Source: Capsaspora owczarzaki ATCC 30864 (lineage: Eukaryota > Opisthokonta > Filasterea). Taken from it: a stretch of DNA of 64,000 bases. Every line of letters begins with the position of its first letter. Position 1 is the stretch's first letter. Of this stretch, positions 33,202 through 44,862 are shown one piece after another. The position numbers were made by a program, and so were the translations under genes. The notes below the pieces were generated by a model that saw only the letters and a list, made by a program, of their open reading frames with translations, had not been told where the DNA came from and ran no database searches. The stretch is taken from NCBI RefSeq assembly GCF_000151315.2, contig NW_011887304.1:541690-605689 (forward strand). The letters run 5' to 3'.

Positions 33202-36200
33202 ATGTCCAATCTGAGCAACGCTGCCAGAGCGCTGCAGCAGCCGCGGATTGTCTCGCCAGTGAGCGCGCGGCGGCAGCCCCTGGACGGCGTGCTTCTGATG
33301 AGTGGCATTGATCCTACGAGTGCTATTCATCCGAGTAGCAGCAGCAGCAGTGCGACGACTAGCAGTAGCAATGGTGGGACTGCATCGCCACCAGGTGGAG
33401 CTGACAATGCTGCTGCTGCCGCTGCTCTCCCGTCGTCGTCGTCGTCGTCGTCGTCGGTGCCTGGCGCAATCTCTGTCGTGATGGCAGGGACGCACGTCTT
33501 TGAAGCCGCGGCGCAGTCGTCCGCCGCCCTGCACGCGGTGCTCGAGGCGCTGTGGAACCGGCATGGCCTGGGCATTGACGCGCCGGACGCCAAGTCTGGG
33601 CTGACTGCCGTCCACCACGCCGCCAAGCACAACGCGCTGGTTGCGTTGCTGCGGCTGTTTGACTTTAACGCGCGTGGTGGCGAGATTGCCGACGCCGTGG
33701 GCATGACGCCGCTGCACTGGGCCTGCTGGCACCGCTGCGATCGCATTGCGCTGGCTTTGATTCAGCGATCTCCAAAGATGCTCGTTGCGCAAGACCACCT
33801 CGGGAACACGCCGCTGCACTTTGCAACGCGGGCTCAAGCATCGCTGCTCGGAAGCATGCTCGTCAACCAGCCCGCCCTGTGCGTGCCCAATGCAAATCCG
33901 TCCGCAAGGCAACTCGTCAATATCGCTGACAACGAAGGCGCAACCCCGCTCCACTGGGCCGTCGGGCACGGGCTGATTGACTTGGTATTAACGCTGCTGC
34001 TTGCGGGTGCGGATGTCAACGCTCGGTCCATTTCGAACGGCCGGACGACGCCGCTCGGCTGGGCAATCATGGCAGACAAGCTCGAAGTGGCCACCTTGCT
34101 CCTGCAGCGCGGCGCCGACGTGAACTTTCGCGATAACACTGGCAAGACACCACTCCACTGGGCTGCGTCCACATGCAACAGTGGCATGGCCGAGCTCTTG
34201 CTCGCCTTCAGTGCCGATGCATCCGCGCTCGACTCCACCGGTGCCTCGCCTCGCGAGTATGCTGGAGCGCTTCCAGCGCTGCAACAGCGTCTCACCGAGG
34301 CAGAGGCAGGTGCCTCCATCCCCGCGATCGCACTCCAGAGCAGAGCCATGGCTGTTTCGGCAATTGCGGCGTACCGCGATTTCGTGGACAATTTCGTTGC
34401 TCCTCCGCCTGCAGCTCAGCCTGTTGCTCACCCAATGCAGCAGCAGCAGCAACAGCCGCAACAGCAGCAGCAGCCGCAACCGCAGCAGCCGCAACAGCCA
34501 CAGCGACCAACACCAGCGGAACCAACCAGCGCCACCAAGTTACCATCCTGGGGTTCGCTGCCCCCAATGACTGGATTCCTCGCTCCGGCAATCACGCCAA
34601 CACAAGCCGCAGTGTCCAGTGCTTCGGTCGCCGTGGAGCCGATCAACCAGGAACAGAATGGCATTATTGCAGACCAACCCATTTCGAGCAAACCTGCCGC
34701 CACTGCATCCACCGCGCCCGCTGCCACCCCCTCCTCTACCCCTTCTACCACCTCCACCTCCACCATGAGCAAATCTCAGCGAAAGAAGGCTGCCAAAGCG
34801 CAAGCCGCAATGGCCGCTGCGATGTCGGACGCCGTTCTCGAGCCGGCTTCTCCTGGTGGCGCGCTCGCCAGCGCCGCCGATGCGCAGGTGGACGAAGTCG
34901 AAGAAGGCAGTGCTGATCCGCAGACTGAAAGTCCCGAGGGAGAGGCCCCAGAGGCAGCAGAGGTCGACCAGTCCAGTCGAGGACTGGCTCTGCTTGAAGC
35001 GGCACGAGCCGGCAATGCGCAGCTCGTGGCCGAATTGGCCGAGGAAGACGGCGCATTTGACATTATCATCAAGGGCGAGCTCCATCACACGCCGCTCATG
35101 CAACTCGTTGTTGACGGCGACTCGAAGGCAGCCAGCCTGCTGATGGCGGCGGGTGCGAGCATGAGCGGAATCGACTCGCGAGGTCGCAATCTCCTCCACC
35201 TCGCTGCTCTGAATGGCAATCTCTTGACGATTGAAGCGCTGGTGCACTTTGACATCACAGATCACTTGCAGGTCGATTCGGTCGACCAATTCGGCAAAAC
35301 GCCGCTTGCGCTTGCTGCTGGCCGTGACCATATTGCCATTGTCACCCAGCTGCTGCAGCTGGGGGCCAACCCAGCAGTGTGCGATGAGAACGGCCGCAAC
35401 GTTCTGCACAACGCCGTGGCCTCCGTCGAAAGCTTCAGGGCGATTCTGGCACACGCTCGTGCCAACAAAACGTTGAATACTGACAAGACGCCCGCGTCTG
35501 GATCTGCAACACCAGCCCCGGCCGCTTCTGCCGCAGCGCCAAAGTCCAAGAACAGCAAGAAAAAGGCAGCCAAGAAAAAGGCAGCGTCCAGCACGCCTCA
35601 GCAGCCGCCATCGGCATCCACGCTTTACGTTAACGCCGTGGATGACAAGGGTCAGACTGCCCTGATTCTTGCTGCGCAGGGTGGCTTTACGTTCGCGGTG
35701 AAAGAGTTGCTGGCGGTTGGTGCCGACCCCGCCATTCGCGAAACCGCGTCCAATCGCACCGCGCTGATGGCGGCTGCCAGCTCCAGCAAGCTCGAGGCGG
35801 TCGCAGCTCTGATTCCAGTCACGCCAAACCTCCACGCCATCGACGCGAACGGGTTTACGGCGCTTCACTACGTCGCCAGGTGGTCGATTGAGCGCATGCC
35901 TCGCGCGCGTGTCGTTGAGATTGTGGTTGCACTGACCAACCCACCCTTCTCCGCCGACCCTTCCGTGTGCCCAGCCACCCCGCTGCATGTGGCGCTGGAC
36001 GCATCCAGAACCGATATGGCCATTCTTCTCGCCGAGCACGGCGCCGACATCCACAACCGTGCCGGACGCAACGTCTCCCCGCTCGAGTCTGTGCCCGACA
36101 AGGACAAGGCCCTCCGCAAAAGTCTGGCGGATGCGTTCAACAGCTGGCGTCTCGCCCAAGAGAAGGAAGCCGCTGCCGCTGCGAAAGTTGCTGCCGCCGC

Positions 36201-36579
36201 CGAAAAGGCCCAGGCCGCCGCAAAAGCTGCTGAGGCGGCCGCAAAGGCTGCGGCGGCGGCTGCCAAGGCTGCCAAGGCCACGAAAGAGAACGTGGCAACC
36301 AAGCCTGACCACAACAGCGTCAAGCCAACTTCAGCTGCGACGCCTGCTCCCGCCAAGACCCCGACACCCCCACCGCCAGCTCCTGCACCCGTTCCGGACC
36401 AAAAAGCGCTTGAAGGCAATCTTCGCGAGCTGCTCTCGGTGCTCGAAGCCTCCAAGTCTCAATACGACCAAGCAGTCCGTTCGGATGCCCAGTTGGTCGC
36501 TGCAGCCAAGACGGCGATTGCCGAAGCTCAAGCCGACTTTGAGTCCTGGAAGACCAAGGTGAATCGGCTCCGGCGATAA
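33202..36579 (+). CDS. Ankyrin-repeat protein, single exon, two repeat blocks
   Basis: 1,125 residues from ATG 33202 without introns. Block 1 (about residues 130-355) has at least six repeats with clear signatures: GMTPLHWACWH, GNTPLHFATRA, GATPLHWAVGHGLIDLV and GKTPLHWAAST. A Gln/Pro-rich linker (about 413-440) and Ser/Thr/Ala-rich sequence follow. Block 2 (about 590-960) has weaker repeats: GRNLLHLAALNGN, GKTPLALAAGRDHIAIV, GQTALILAAQGGF and TPLHVALDASRTD. It is interrupted by a Lys/Ala-rich insert near 755-795. The C-terminus has an Ala/Lys-rich helix (about 985-1035), a Pro-rich spacer and a final coiled-coil-like segment. Ankyrin repeats bind proteins; there is no enzyme domain, signal peptide or membrane segment. 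I cannot name an ortholog. Confidence 0.85.
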   Translation: MSNLSNAARALQQPRIVSPVSARRQPLDGVLLMSGIDPTSAIHPSSSSSSATTSSSNGGTASPPGGADNAAAAAALPSSSSSSSSVPGAISVVMAGTHVFEAAAQSSAALHAVLEALWNRHGLGIDAPDAKSGLTAVHHAAKHNALVALLRLFDFNARGGEIADAVGMTPLHWACWHRCDRIALALIQRSPKMLVAQDHLGNTPLHFATRAQASLLGSMLVNQPALCVPNANPSARQLVNIADNEGATPLHWAVGHGLIDLVLTLLLAGADVNARSISNGRTTPLGWAIMADKLEVATLLLQRGADVNFRDNTGKTPLHWAASTCNSGMAELLLAFSADASALDSTGASPREYAGALPALQQRLTEAEAGASIPAIALQSRAMAVSAIAAYRDFVDNFVAPPPAAQPVAHPMQQQQQQPQQQQQPQPQQPQQPQRPTPAEPTSATKLPSWGSLPPMTGFLAPAITPTQAAVSSASVAVEPINQEQNGIIADQPISSKPAATASTAPAATPSSTPSTTSTSTMSKSQRKKAAKAQAAMAAAMSDAVLEPASPGGALASAADAQVDEVEEGSADPQTESPEGEAPEAAEVDQSSRGLALLEAARAGNAQLVAELAEEDGAFDIIIKGELHHTPLMQLVVDGDSKAASLLMAAGASMSGIDSRGRNLLHLAALNGNLLTIEALVHFDITDHLQVDSVDQFGKTPLALAAGRDHIAIVTQLLQLGANPAVCDENGRNVLHNAVASVESFRAILAHARANKTLNTDKTPASGSATPAPAASAAAPKSKNSKKKAAKKKAASSTPQQPPSASTLYVNAVDDKGQTALILAAQGGFTFAVKELLAVGADPAIRETASNRTALMAAASSSKLEAVAALIPVTPNLHAIDANGFTALHYVARWSIERMPRARVVEIVVALTNPPFSADPSVCPATPLHVALDASRTDMAILLAEHGADIHNRAGRNVSPLESVPDKDKALRKSLADAFNSWRLAQEKEAAAAAKVAAAAEKAQAAAKAAEAAAKAAAAAAKAAKATKENVATKPDHNSVKPTSAATPAPAKTPTPPPPAPAPVPDQKALEGNLRELLSVLEASKSQYDQAVRSDAQLVAAAKTAIAEAQADFESWKTKVNRLRR

Positions 36580-36821
36580 AGCAACATCAACATCAACAAC
36601 TCGTTCGTTGACTACTGGAGCAGCTGCATTGCATTTTTATGTACACTAGAATACAAAAATCCTTTTCAAAAGATTCAGTTGATGTCATTCGATTTATTGA
36701 AACTTTTGTTTCACTTTTTTTTTCTTTTTTTTTTTGTTTCAGTCTTTTTTTTTCTTTTTTTTTTTTCTTTTTTCTTTCGTCTCTTCCCCCCCCCCTTCAA
36801 ACTCGGAATCCTTTTCAAACC

Positions 36822-39800
36822 ATGGCTGCACCAGAGGAAGAAGACTTTTCAAAGCTCTCCTTGGAGGACCGCTTGTCGCACAAGGTACATTGGCAATGAA
36901 AAATCAACTGGTTTGAGTTTTTGGCGCCAAATCCCAAACAGTTTGTTTCAAAATGGAAGCGGCGGCGTTTCTTTGCACTTGTGAAGGCTGTTTGCGCTGT
37001 CGTTGCCTGCCATGTTGAAATGTTGAAGCTTGGCGAAACTGCTTTGCTTTTTGTTGAGTGCAAGCATGTCCGTTTTGTGGCGGCACTCTGACGGAGCATC
37101 AGAGCGAAGATGGGGGGGAGTATGGAAAAGGCTGATGCAAGCTTGGCTTTGGACTCGGACTCGACTTCGAGGGCCCCGTCAGAGTGGTGCTTCAGAAGTG
37201 TTTGATATCTTTATCGCTGTGGCAATCGGGACATTCGGAGGGGGGGGGAGTGGAAGGGACGGTTGAGCGAGAGCGCAATGGGGAAATGGCTCAGTAGTGA
37301 GAACGACGCTTGGCTGTGCCCCCCGAGCTCCCTCCCCACAGTGTCTGTGATGCATGACTCACGATGATGGAATGGCTTGCGTTTGCTGTTTTCAGAGCTG
37401 GAAGTGCCGACTGCAGGCGTACGAGGAGACAACCAAGCTCATCTCGCAGATGGACGACCCTGCGTCAGACAAGCTCGCTCGGCTGCTGCCAGCCATCCGC
37501 AAGATGCCGCTGGACGCCAATGCTGTGGCGCAAGAGAAGGCCATGGACACGGTGTATGCCTTTGCCGAGTTTGCCGCGTGCGCGCCTCAGGCGACACAGG
37601 AGGTCGTCCAGGGCATTGCGAAAAAGTGCCTCAATGCGCGCGAGAAGACCAAGCAACGCGCCATCGAGTGCTGCCTCATGCTGATTGAGGTCGACAAGAG
37701 CGCAGATGCCGTCGTCACAGAGCTGCTGCCGGCACTCGCGGACAAGCTGCCAAAGACGGTGGCGATTGCCGCGTCCGTTCTCGCTCGTGCGCTGCGCGAG
37801 TTTGGACCCAAAGTCGTGCCATTCAAGCCTCTTATGCGTGAAGCTGCCAAGCTGTTTGATCATGGTGATGGTTCCGTGCGAGCGGAGGTGAGTGCATTTT
37901 GTTGCACTCAGTGATTGTTAAAGTCGAGTTTATTGTGCTCCCACATCATTTTTGGTTTGCTCACCCCGGCCTGAACGCTATTGTCCCATCGCTCATCTCT
38001 TCGCTATTAGGCGAAAGCGCTGGTCATTGAACTCTACCGGTACCTGGGCCCGATGGTAATCAAGCCCGTCATGGAATCGCTCAAACCCGTCACGGTGAAA
38101 GAGTTGGAGGCCGTCTTTGAGGACATGCCGAAAACACCAGCTGTGCCTGAGCGGCTTTTGCGGGCGGAACAGGCCAAGCGCCAAGCGGCAGCTCCGACGT
38201 TGGCTGCTGGAGACGGCTCGGACGGAGCAGACTCGAGCAGCAGCAGCAGCGCCGAGCCTGCCCCGCTGGACCCTTACGACCTCATGGACCCCGTTAACGT
38301 GCTCGAGAAGGTGCCACCCAACTTTTTCAACGACATGGGCGAGAAGAAGTGGCAGCTCCGCAAGGAAGCGTTGGAGGCCTTACATCAGGTCGCATCGTCG
38401 CCCAAACTTGCTGTCGCTGATTACAACGAGATTGTCCGCACGCTCAAGACTGCCATCGGTGACATTAACGTGCTCGTCGTGGCGCTGGCGGCGACATGCA
38501 TTGCAGACCTTGCGACTGGACTCCGTTCTAATTTTGCGCCGTACGCGCCAATGCTCGTTGCCGAGCTGCTCAACAAGTTCAAGGAAAAGAAGGCAACGGT
38601 CGTGACGAGCGTGCGCGCCGCTCTCGACGCCCTCTATCCGAGCATGTCCATCCCCGACCTCCAAGAAGACATTGCGGCCGCAGTGGATAACAAAAACCCC
38701 TCTGTCCGCAGCGAAACGCTGCTCTGGGTGGCCCGTTTCGCGACCGTCACGAATGCCAATGCAGTGCCGAAAGCTGCAATCCGTCCGTTTATTGCAACAC
38801 TATTGAAGGTAGGGGAGTGTCGGGGTTTGTATAAAGGGTGTGTGTGGTTTGGATGTTTGTTGTTGGTTTGTTTGTTTTGGGGGGTGGTGTCGCGCTTTTG
38901 TTTGACTCTCATTATGAATTTTGTGACTTCCCATGCGCAGGGTGTTGATGATAGTCAAAACGAAGTGCGTGAGGCCGCCATGGAAGCAGTGGGCACCTTG
39001 CTCAAACTGTTTGGAGAGCGCGCCTTGGGTCCCTTGCTCGAGCCGGTTGACTCGATCAAGCGCAACAAGATCAATGAGTTCTGCCAGAAGGCCGAGGTCA
39101 AAGGAGGCGCCCCGGGATCCGCCCCCAAGCCTGCAGTGTCCGCTGCATCCGCGCCACCAGCAGCGTCGACTTCTTCGGCAGCCGCAGCCGCAGCCGCAGC
39201 TCCAAAGGCACGCTCGGCACCCGCAAGTGCCAGTGCGCCGCGATCATCCGCCACTGCTGCCAGCACATCGGCTGCTGCCAAGCCTGCCGCGGCCAAATCA
39301 ACGACTTCTGCGGCTGCTTCGTCGGCTTCTACGGCCGCCCCTGGCAAGCGAGCCCCTGCAGCAGCTGCAGCGCCAGCAGGAGCAAAGAAATCTGCTGCCG
39401 GGGGTGCTGCTGCTAGCGCGTCAAAGGATGACCTGACGCTGGAAAACGCTCTCAGTCCCGAGCAAGTGGAAGAGATGGCCACAACGCTGCTACCAGAGGC
39501 CATTCGAACGCAGCTGGTCAGTGCGAACTGGAAGGAGCGGTTGGAGGCTGCTACCAATCTTGAGCAGCTCGTCCAGACGATGGCTCCTGCGGACATTCAG
39601 GCAGAAGTTGTCACACGGTTTGTCGACAAGAAGCCCGGTCTCAAGGACGTCAACACGTTTGTCCTTGCGAAAAAGTTTGATGTGCTGGCGGTGTGTGCGC
39701 AGCGTGCTGCCTCCTTCACCCGGCGAACCGTTACGTTCGGCATGGAAGCACTGGTGGAGAAGCTGTCCGACGTGAAATGCCGCGCCAGCGCTGCAAACTG

Positions 39801-42800
39801 TCTGACCGCGTATGCCGAGCGCACCTCCTTGAATCTTGTGAGCCAGCAACTGGCCGGTGTCGCCATTGCACACAAAAACCCCAAAGTCTCGGCGGAAGCT
39901 CTGCTGTGGCTCTCCACCAGCATCAACGAGTTTGGCATTCAGCAAGTCACGGTAAAATCCATGGTCGAGCTGGTCAAAAAGAGTCTCGCCAACGCCAACC
40001 AGGCCGTGCGTGCCTCCGCTGTCCAGCTGCTCGCGACCATGCGCGTTTGGTTGGGCCCGGACTTGCGTGCGTCGTTTGAGGAGGAAAAGGGGGCGCTGCT
40101 CACGACCATTGATGCCGAGTTTGCCAAGGTGGCAGATCAGCGTCCTCCAGCTCCCACTCGCGGGCCGCGCGCCAAAAAGGTTGCTGCCCCAAGTGCATTT
40201 GGCGAAGAAGCCGAGGGAGGCTCTGGCGCTGCGGACGACGGCGCCGAGGACGGCGGTGTCGAGGATTTGCTGCCCCGAAACGACATTTCTGGGCAAATCA
40301 CGGCCGCCTTGCTGACCAATCTCGGCGATGCGAACTGGAAGGTGCGCGGCGAAGCCCTCGAGCAAATTACGCAAATCCTGCAGCAAGCGCAACGACGAAT
40401 CACTCCCGACATTGGCAGCCTCCCCACTGGATTGAAGGCTAGGCTGTCCGATGCCAACAAGAATCTCGTCACCATTACGTTGAATATGCTGGGCGTCATT
40501 GCAACCGCCATGGGCCCCGAGATTGAACGACACATGCGCATTCTCATGCCTTCCATGCTCAGCACCCTGTCGGATGCCAAACCGCAGCTGCGACAGGCCG
40601 CCATCACCGCAATCGATGCGTGGGAGCAGCTGATTGGTCTGGATCCGTTCATTACGGGCCAGTACATTTCCTCTGCGCTTGCAGGAGACGCCCCGCTGCT
40701 GCGCAAGGACTTGCTCAGTTGGCTCGAGCAAAAGCTGACTGTGCTCAACGAGAATGTTGCGAATCGAGTCAAGCCCAAAAAGCGTTCCGCTCATTCACCG
40801 AAGGCTGTCGCGAAAGATTTTGAAGACCTTGCTCCTGCAATCTTCTCGTGCCTCGAAGACCGTTCGCAGGACGTGCGCAAGGCGGCGCAGGCAGCTCTCG
40901 GCCAACTGATGGTGCTTCTTGGTTATGATTCTCTCGTTCGCGCCACTGGAGGACTCAAGCCTGCCAACAAGACCAGTGTCATGCAGCTCCTGACCAAGCT
41001 CAAGAGTGAGGTGAAGCTACCTACTCCTGCCGCTGCTGTTGTGGCCGAGCCCGCTGCTTCTTCTTCTGCCTCTGCTTCTTCTTCTTCTTCATCAACTTTG
41101 TCTGCTAGCGCTCCCGCAGCGAGCTCTCCGGCCAAACGAGGTGCAGCAGCAGCACCTGCGGCGGCAGCCAGCGAGGCTCCGCCGGCTGCGCTCAAAAAGA
41201 GCAGTGCCTCCACTGCTGGCTCTTCCTCCGCAGCTGCTGCCTCGAGCGGCGCTGCGACTGCACTGGCTGCTGGCAGTGGTCCAGGCGTGCCTGCGTCTCT
41301 TGCAGCTGCCGCGGACGAGAACGCACCGCCGCTCCTGCTCAGCAGCGAGAAGGACGCTCGTCTCGAGAAGGATCGAAAGGCGCGATGGACATTTGAGAGC
41401 CCTCGCCCAGAGTTTGTTGAGCTCCTCAAGGAGCAGTTGCAGCCGATTGTGTCCAAGGCAATCTTCACGCAGCTCCTCAGCCAAGACGCCAAGCATCATA
41501 TGGTTGCTCTCAATGTGATTTGCGACTGCATCCGAGCTCCTCCTCCGCGCCCTGACGTTGCCGAAGTCACACACAGCCTGTACGAGAAGGAAGCCATCAA
41601 CGCTGCAGACGTTCTGTTCAAGTACGCCAGTATTCGTTTCTTTGACAACAACACGACTACCTTCCTCAAGCTTCTCGAGCTCATCCAGTTGGTCATTGCC
41701 AACATGGACGCAGCCTCGGTGATGATGACTGATTACGAAGCGGGCGTATTGTTGCCGTTCTTGGTGTTCAAGGTGAGCATTCGAACTTGTGTCATCGATT
41801 TGAGTGGCGGGATTGTTGGTTTTTGTTGTCCCCAGGTTTGATTAACTTTTCGCTCTGAACGCATCTTCCATAGATTGCCGATCCGAAAGATTCCGTGCGC
41901 AAGGAGATTCGTGGCATCTTCCGCCAGATCTGTAACGTCTTCCCGCCATCCAAGCTGTTTGCCAACTTGATGGAAGGCGCCAAGTCTAAGAGCTCGATTG
42001 TGCGCCGTGAATGTCTCGAGGAGATTTGCCAGCTCATTCAGCGAAACGGAGTGACTGTCTGCCATCCATCGCACACCAAGGTCCTGCCCATGCTGGCTGG
42101 CCACATTGCCGACCGTGACAGCAATGTTCGACTTGCAGCTCTGAATTGCATTGTTGAAGCGCACTTGGCGCTGGGTGATGGTATTTGGAAGCTGCTAGGC
42201 GACATTTCGGCCAAAGACAAGGCCATGCTTGAGGAGCGCATCAAGCGTTCCGGATCGGCCTCGGGTGCTGCTCGCCCTGCCGCCGCTGCAGCCACTGGTC
42301 GCACTGCCGCAGCAGCTGCAGCTGGTGTGAGCAGTAGTGGATCGCCGTCCAAGTTGCGTGCTCCAGGCCATTTGGCTGCTCAAACGGGCGCTGCTGGCAC
42401 CAAGTCTCCAAGCAAGATTCCCACTCTTGCTGGTGGGGCGTCGGTCGCCGCAAAGCAACCGTCTCTCTCTTCTTCTTCCACCGCAGCTGCTGCTTCTGTT
42501 GCAGCCATTCCATCGAGCTCTCCTGCGAAAAAGCGGGAATTTTCTCTCGACTTGGATAAGCTTGGTTTGGCCAACGGAGTGCCTGAGGCCTTGAAAAAGA
42601 TGCCAGTCCTGGCCCCGACAGCCGATGCTGCTCGCGATGCCCTGTCGGCCCCAGTTCCGACTTTGCCGACGCGCTCACGCCCACTCAGCTCCGCGGTGCC
42701 CGCACCAACAGCCCGCTCAGCCTCGACTACTGCCGGTTCAACATTGCTTGCTTCGCGGCTGGCGCGTCCTCCCATGGCAAGTTCCATTCGCGCGCCTGCC

Positions 42801-44721
42801 GGGTCGGCAGCTGGTGTTCGCAAGCCCACTCCTACCACCACTGCCACGACGACGATGCGCCCAGCTACTGCCACTGCCACAGCGGGTGCAGCAGTCGCAG
42901 CACCAGCTACCATCAGCGCTCACCTCGTCGGCCCCATGCGCGATATGACCAGCTCTGATCTGAACGTGGGAGTGAATGCCATGAAAGTGTTTGAAGGGGT
43001 GCTCAAAGATGCAGCGACTGCCACCAAAGAGCTGAGCTCGCCTGCCACTCTGGACGGGTTTGTGACTGCGGCCACGATGCAGCTTCGCCTGACATTCACC
43101 ACTCACCTGGGCAGCAAGCCAGGCGATGCTGTGTTGCGCTCGTGCAAGCATTTGCTGAACGCTCTCATGCTTTTGTCCGCCATTCCCCAGCTCATGTGCA
43201 AGCTCTCTCGCGAGGTCTTGTACGGCTTGGTGCTCGAGCTCACGCACCGCATGCTCGACGAAAAGCGTCTGTTGGCGATTGACAACGGGCAGCCGTCCAT
43301 CTCCAAGGCCATGAACGTGCTGACCATCAAGACGCTCGACAACTGCGACCAGACGCTCTGCTTTGGTGTGCTTCTGGACATTCTCAAGCTTTCCGTGACG
43401 CAGGACACCTCCAAGGAAGCCCCTCTGACGCAGCTTGTCATGAAATGCCTGTGGAAGCAAATCAAACTGCTGGGAACGCTGCTGCCCAAGATGAACACGG
43501 ACCAGCTCTTGCTAGATTTGCACTTGTTCTTGGTGGCACATCCCCCAGCCTCGTGGAAGCAACGCGCCGACGACACCCCGCTCCGCACTGTCAAAACAGT
43601 GCTGAATGGCATTGTGAAGAGCCAAGGGGCCGCGGTCTTGGAGCACCTGACTTTGATTCCAGACCGGGAGCACAGCCACGTCACGACATATCTCATGGCC
43701 ATGCTGGCTGCTGCCAACATTGCAGTGACAGGACTTCCTCCGCTCCCTGCCGGCGTTGTTTTGAGCTCCAATGAGCCCGCCCAGCCAACCGAAGCCACGC
43801 GAGCAGAGAATGTGAGTGCTGAACAGCACGAGCTTTTGGTGCGCTTGGTCGATCAAGCATCTGTCGAGAGTTCTTCAGAAGATGTGAGTGGGTTGTTGTT
43901 GTTGTTTTCTGTCGGTTGGTTGTTGGTTGTCACGGGTGCTGACGCTTTGCGGTTTTCTGAACCCGATTTCATTGCGCATCAGGCCTTGCAACAACTGGCC
44001 TCGTTCCAAGCTGAAAATCCCGGCATCAGTCTTGAACCCTACCTCGCCACTAAATCCGAGATTGTGCGCGACTATGTGACCCGCAATGTCGCTGAGCTGC
44101 AAATGTCGGAAGGTGTGCAGGAACCGACTTCAACCATTTTGCCTCCCATCGAAGTCGATGCCGTTCCCGCGACCGAAAATGTTGATAGTACGTCGTTATT
44201 TTTTGGTGTGCTGAGCTCGTGTTTGGTGCGATGCCAAGTACTGACCACGACCCACGGTGAATAGCTACTCAAGAATCTGCCTCCTATCTCGAGCGGCTGC
44301 GAGCCCTTCAGCAAAAGTTGGGTGTCCACGTCGAGCCTGCATCGGTAGGTCGTCCCTCTTTTTTTGATTACCAATTCGTGTTGCCAGTTTCAGCTGTGCC
44401 TTTGCTCATCTTGACCGTCCTGTGCACAGCCCACGCTGCCGACCGTTGTTTCTGCCACTTCTGCGTCCCTTTCGCCCGTCAGGGTATGGGAAAGCACTGC
44501 CTTTTTGTGTGTTGCAAAGTGGTAATGTGTTTTCTCACGGCTTATCGTCATGATCGCATTGTTCTTGGTAGAAGCCGACGTCTTCAGAACCCAGCCAGAC
44601 TGGCGCCGTCCCATCAACCACCTCGACCACGACCACCACCACCACCAGCACAGATTCAGAATCGATGCAATTGTTGAAGCGAAGGTTGGCCCAAATCAAG
44701 AAGGGCACTCCTTCACAATAA
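36822..44721 (+). CDS. CKAP5: XMAP215 / ch-TOG microtubule polymerase
   Basis: Nine exons: 36822-36884, 37396-37887, 38011-38808, 38941-41772, 41874-43883, 43983-44187, 44265-44344, 44430-44483 and 44572-44721; 2,227 residues, phases consistent. Five TOG domains are recognisable: TOG1 (KCRLQAYEETTKL, ~1-240), TOG2 (~272-510, MGEKKWQLRKEALEAL), TOG3 (~617-850, SANWKERLEAATNLEQL), TOG4 (~895-1130, LPRNDISGQITAALLTNLGD) and TOG5 (~1264-1500, KARWTFESPRPEFVELL). A C-terminal helical domain (~1742-2080, VMKCLWKQIKLLG) and the final SMQLLKRRLAQIKKG (human DDLKKRLERIKSS) complete the match. Linkers are long and Ala/Ser-rich, with KKR patches. It binds tubulin and speeds plus-end growth and spindle assembly. 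Intron 1 is 511 bp; the others are 75-132 bp. Confidence 0.96.
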
Positions 44722-44862
44722 TTGTGACGAAAAAGAATTGAAACCGTTGATTGTTGTTGCATGTTGATTCTTGTTGATTTACCAAAAAAAAATGAACCAA
44801 ATTCACTTTGTTTCTGCTTTGGACGACCATTCGTGTGATCTGCGCATGAACAAAAGCATCCG

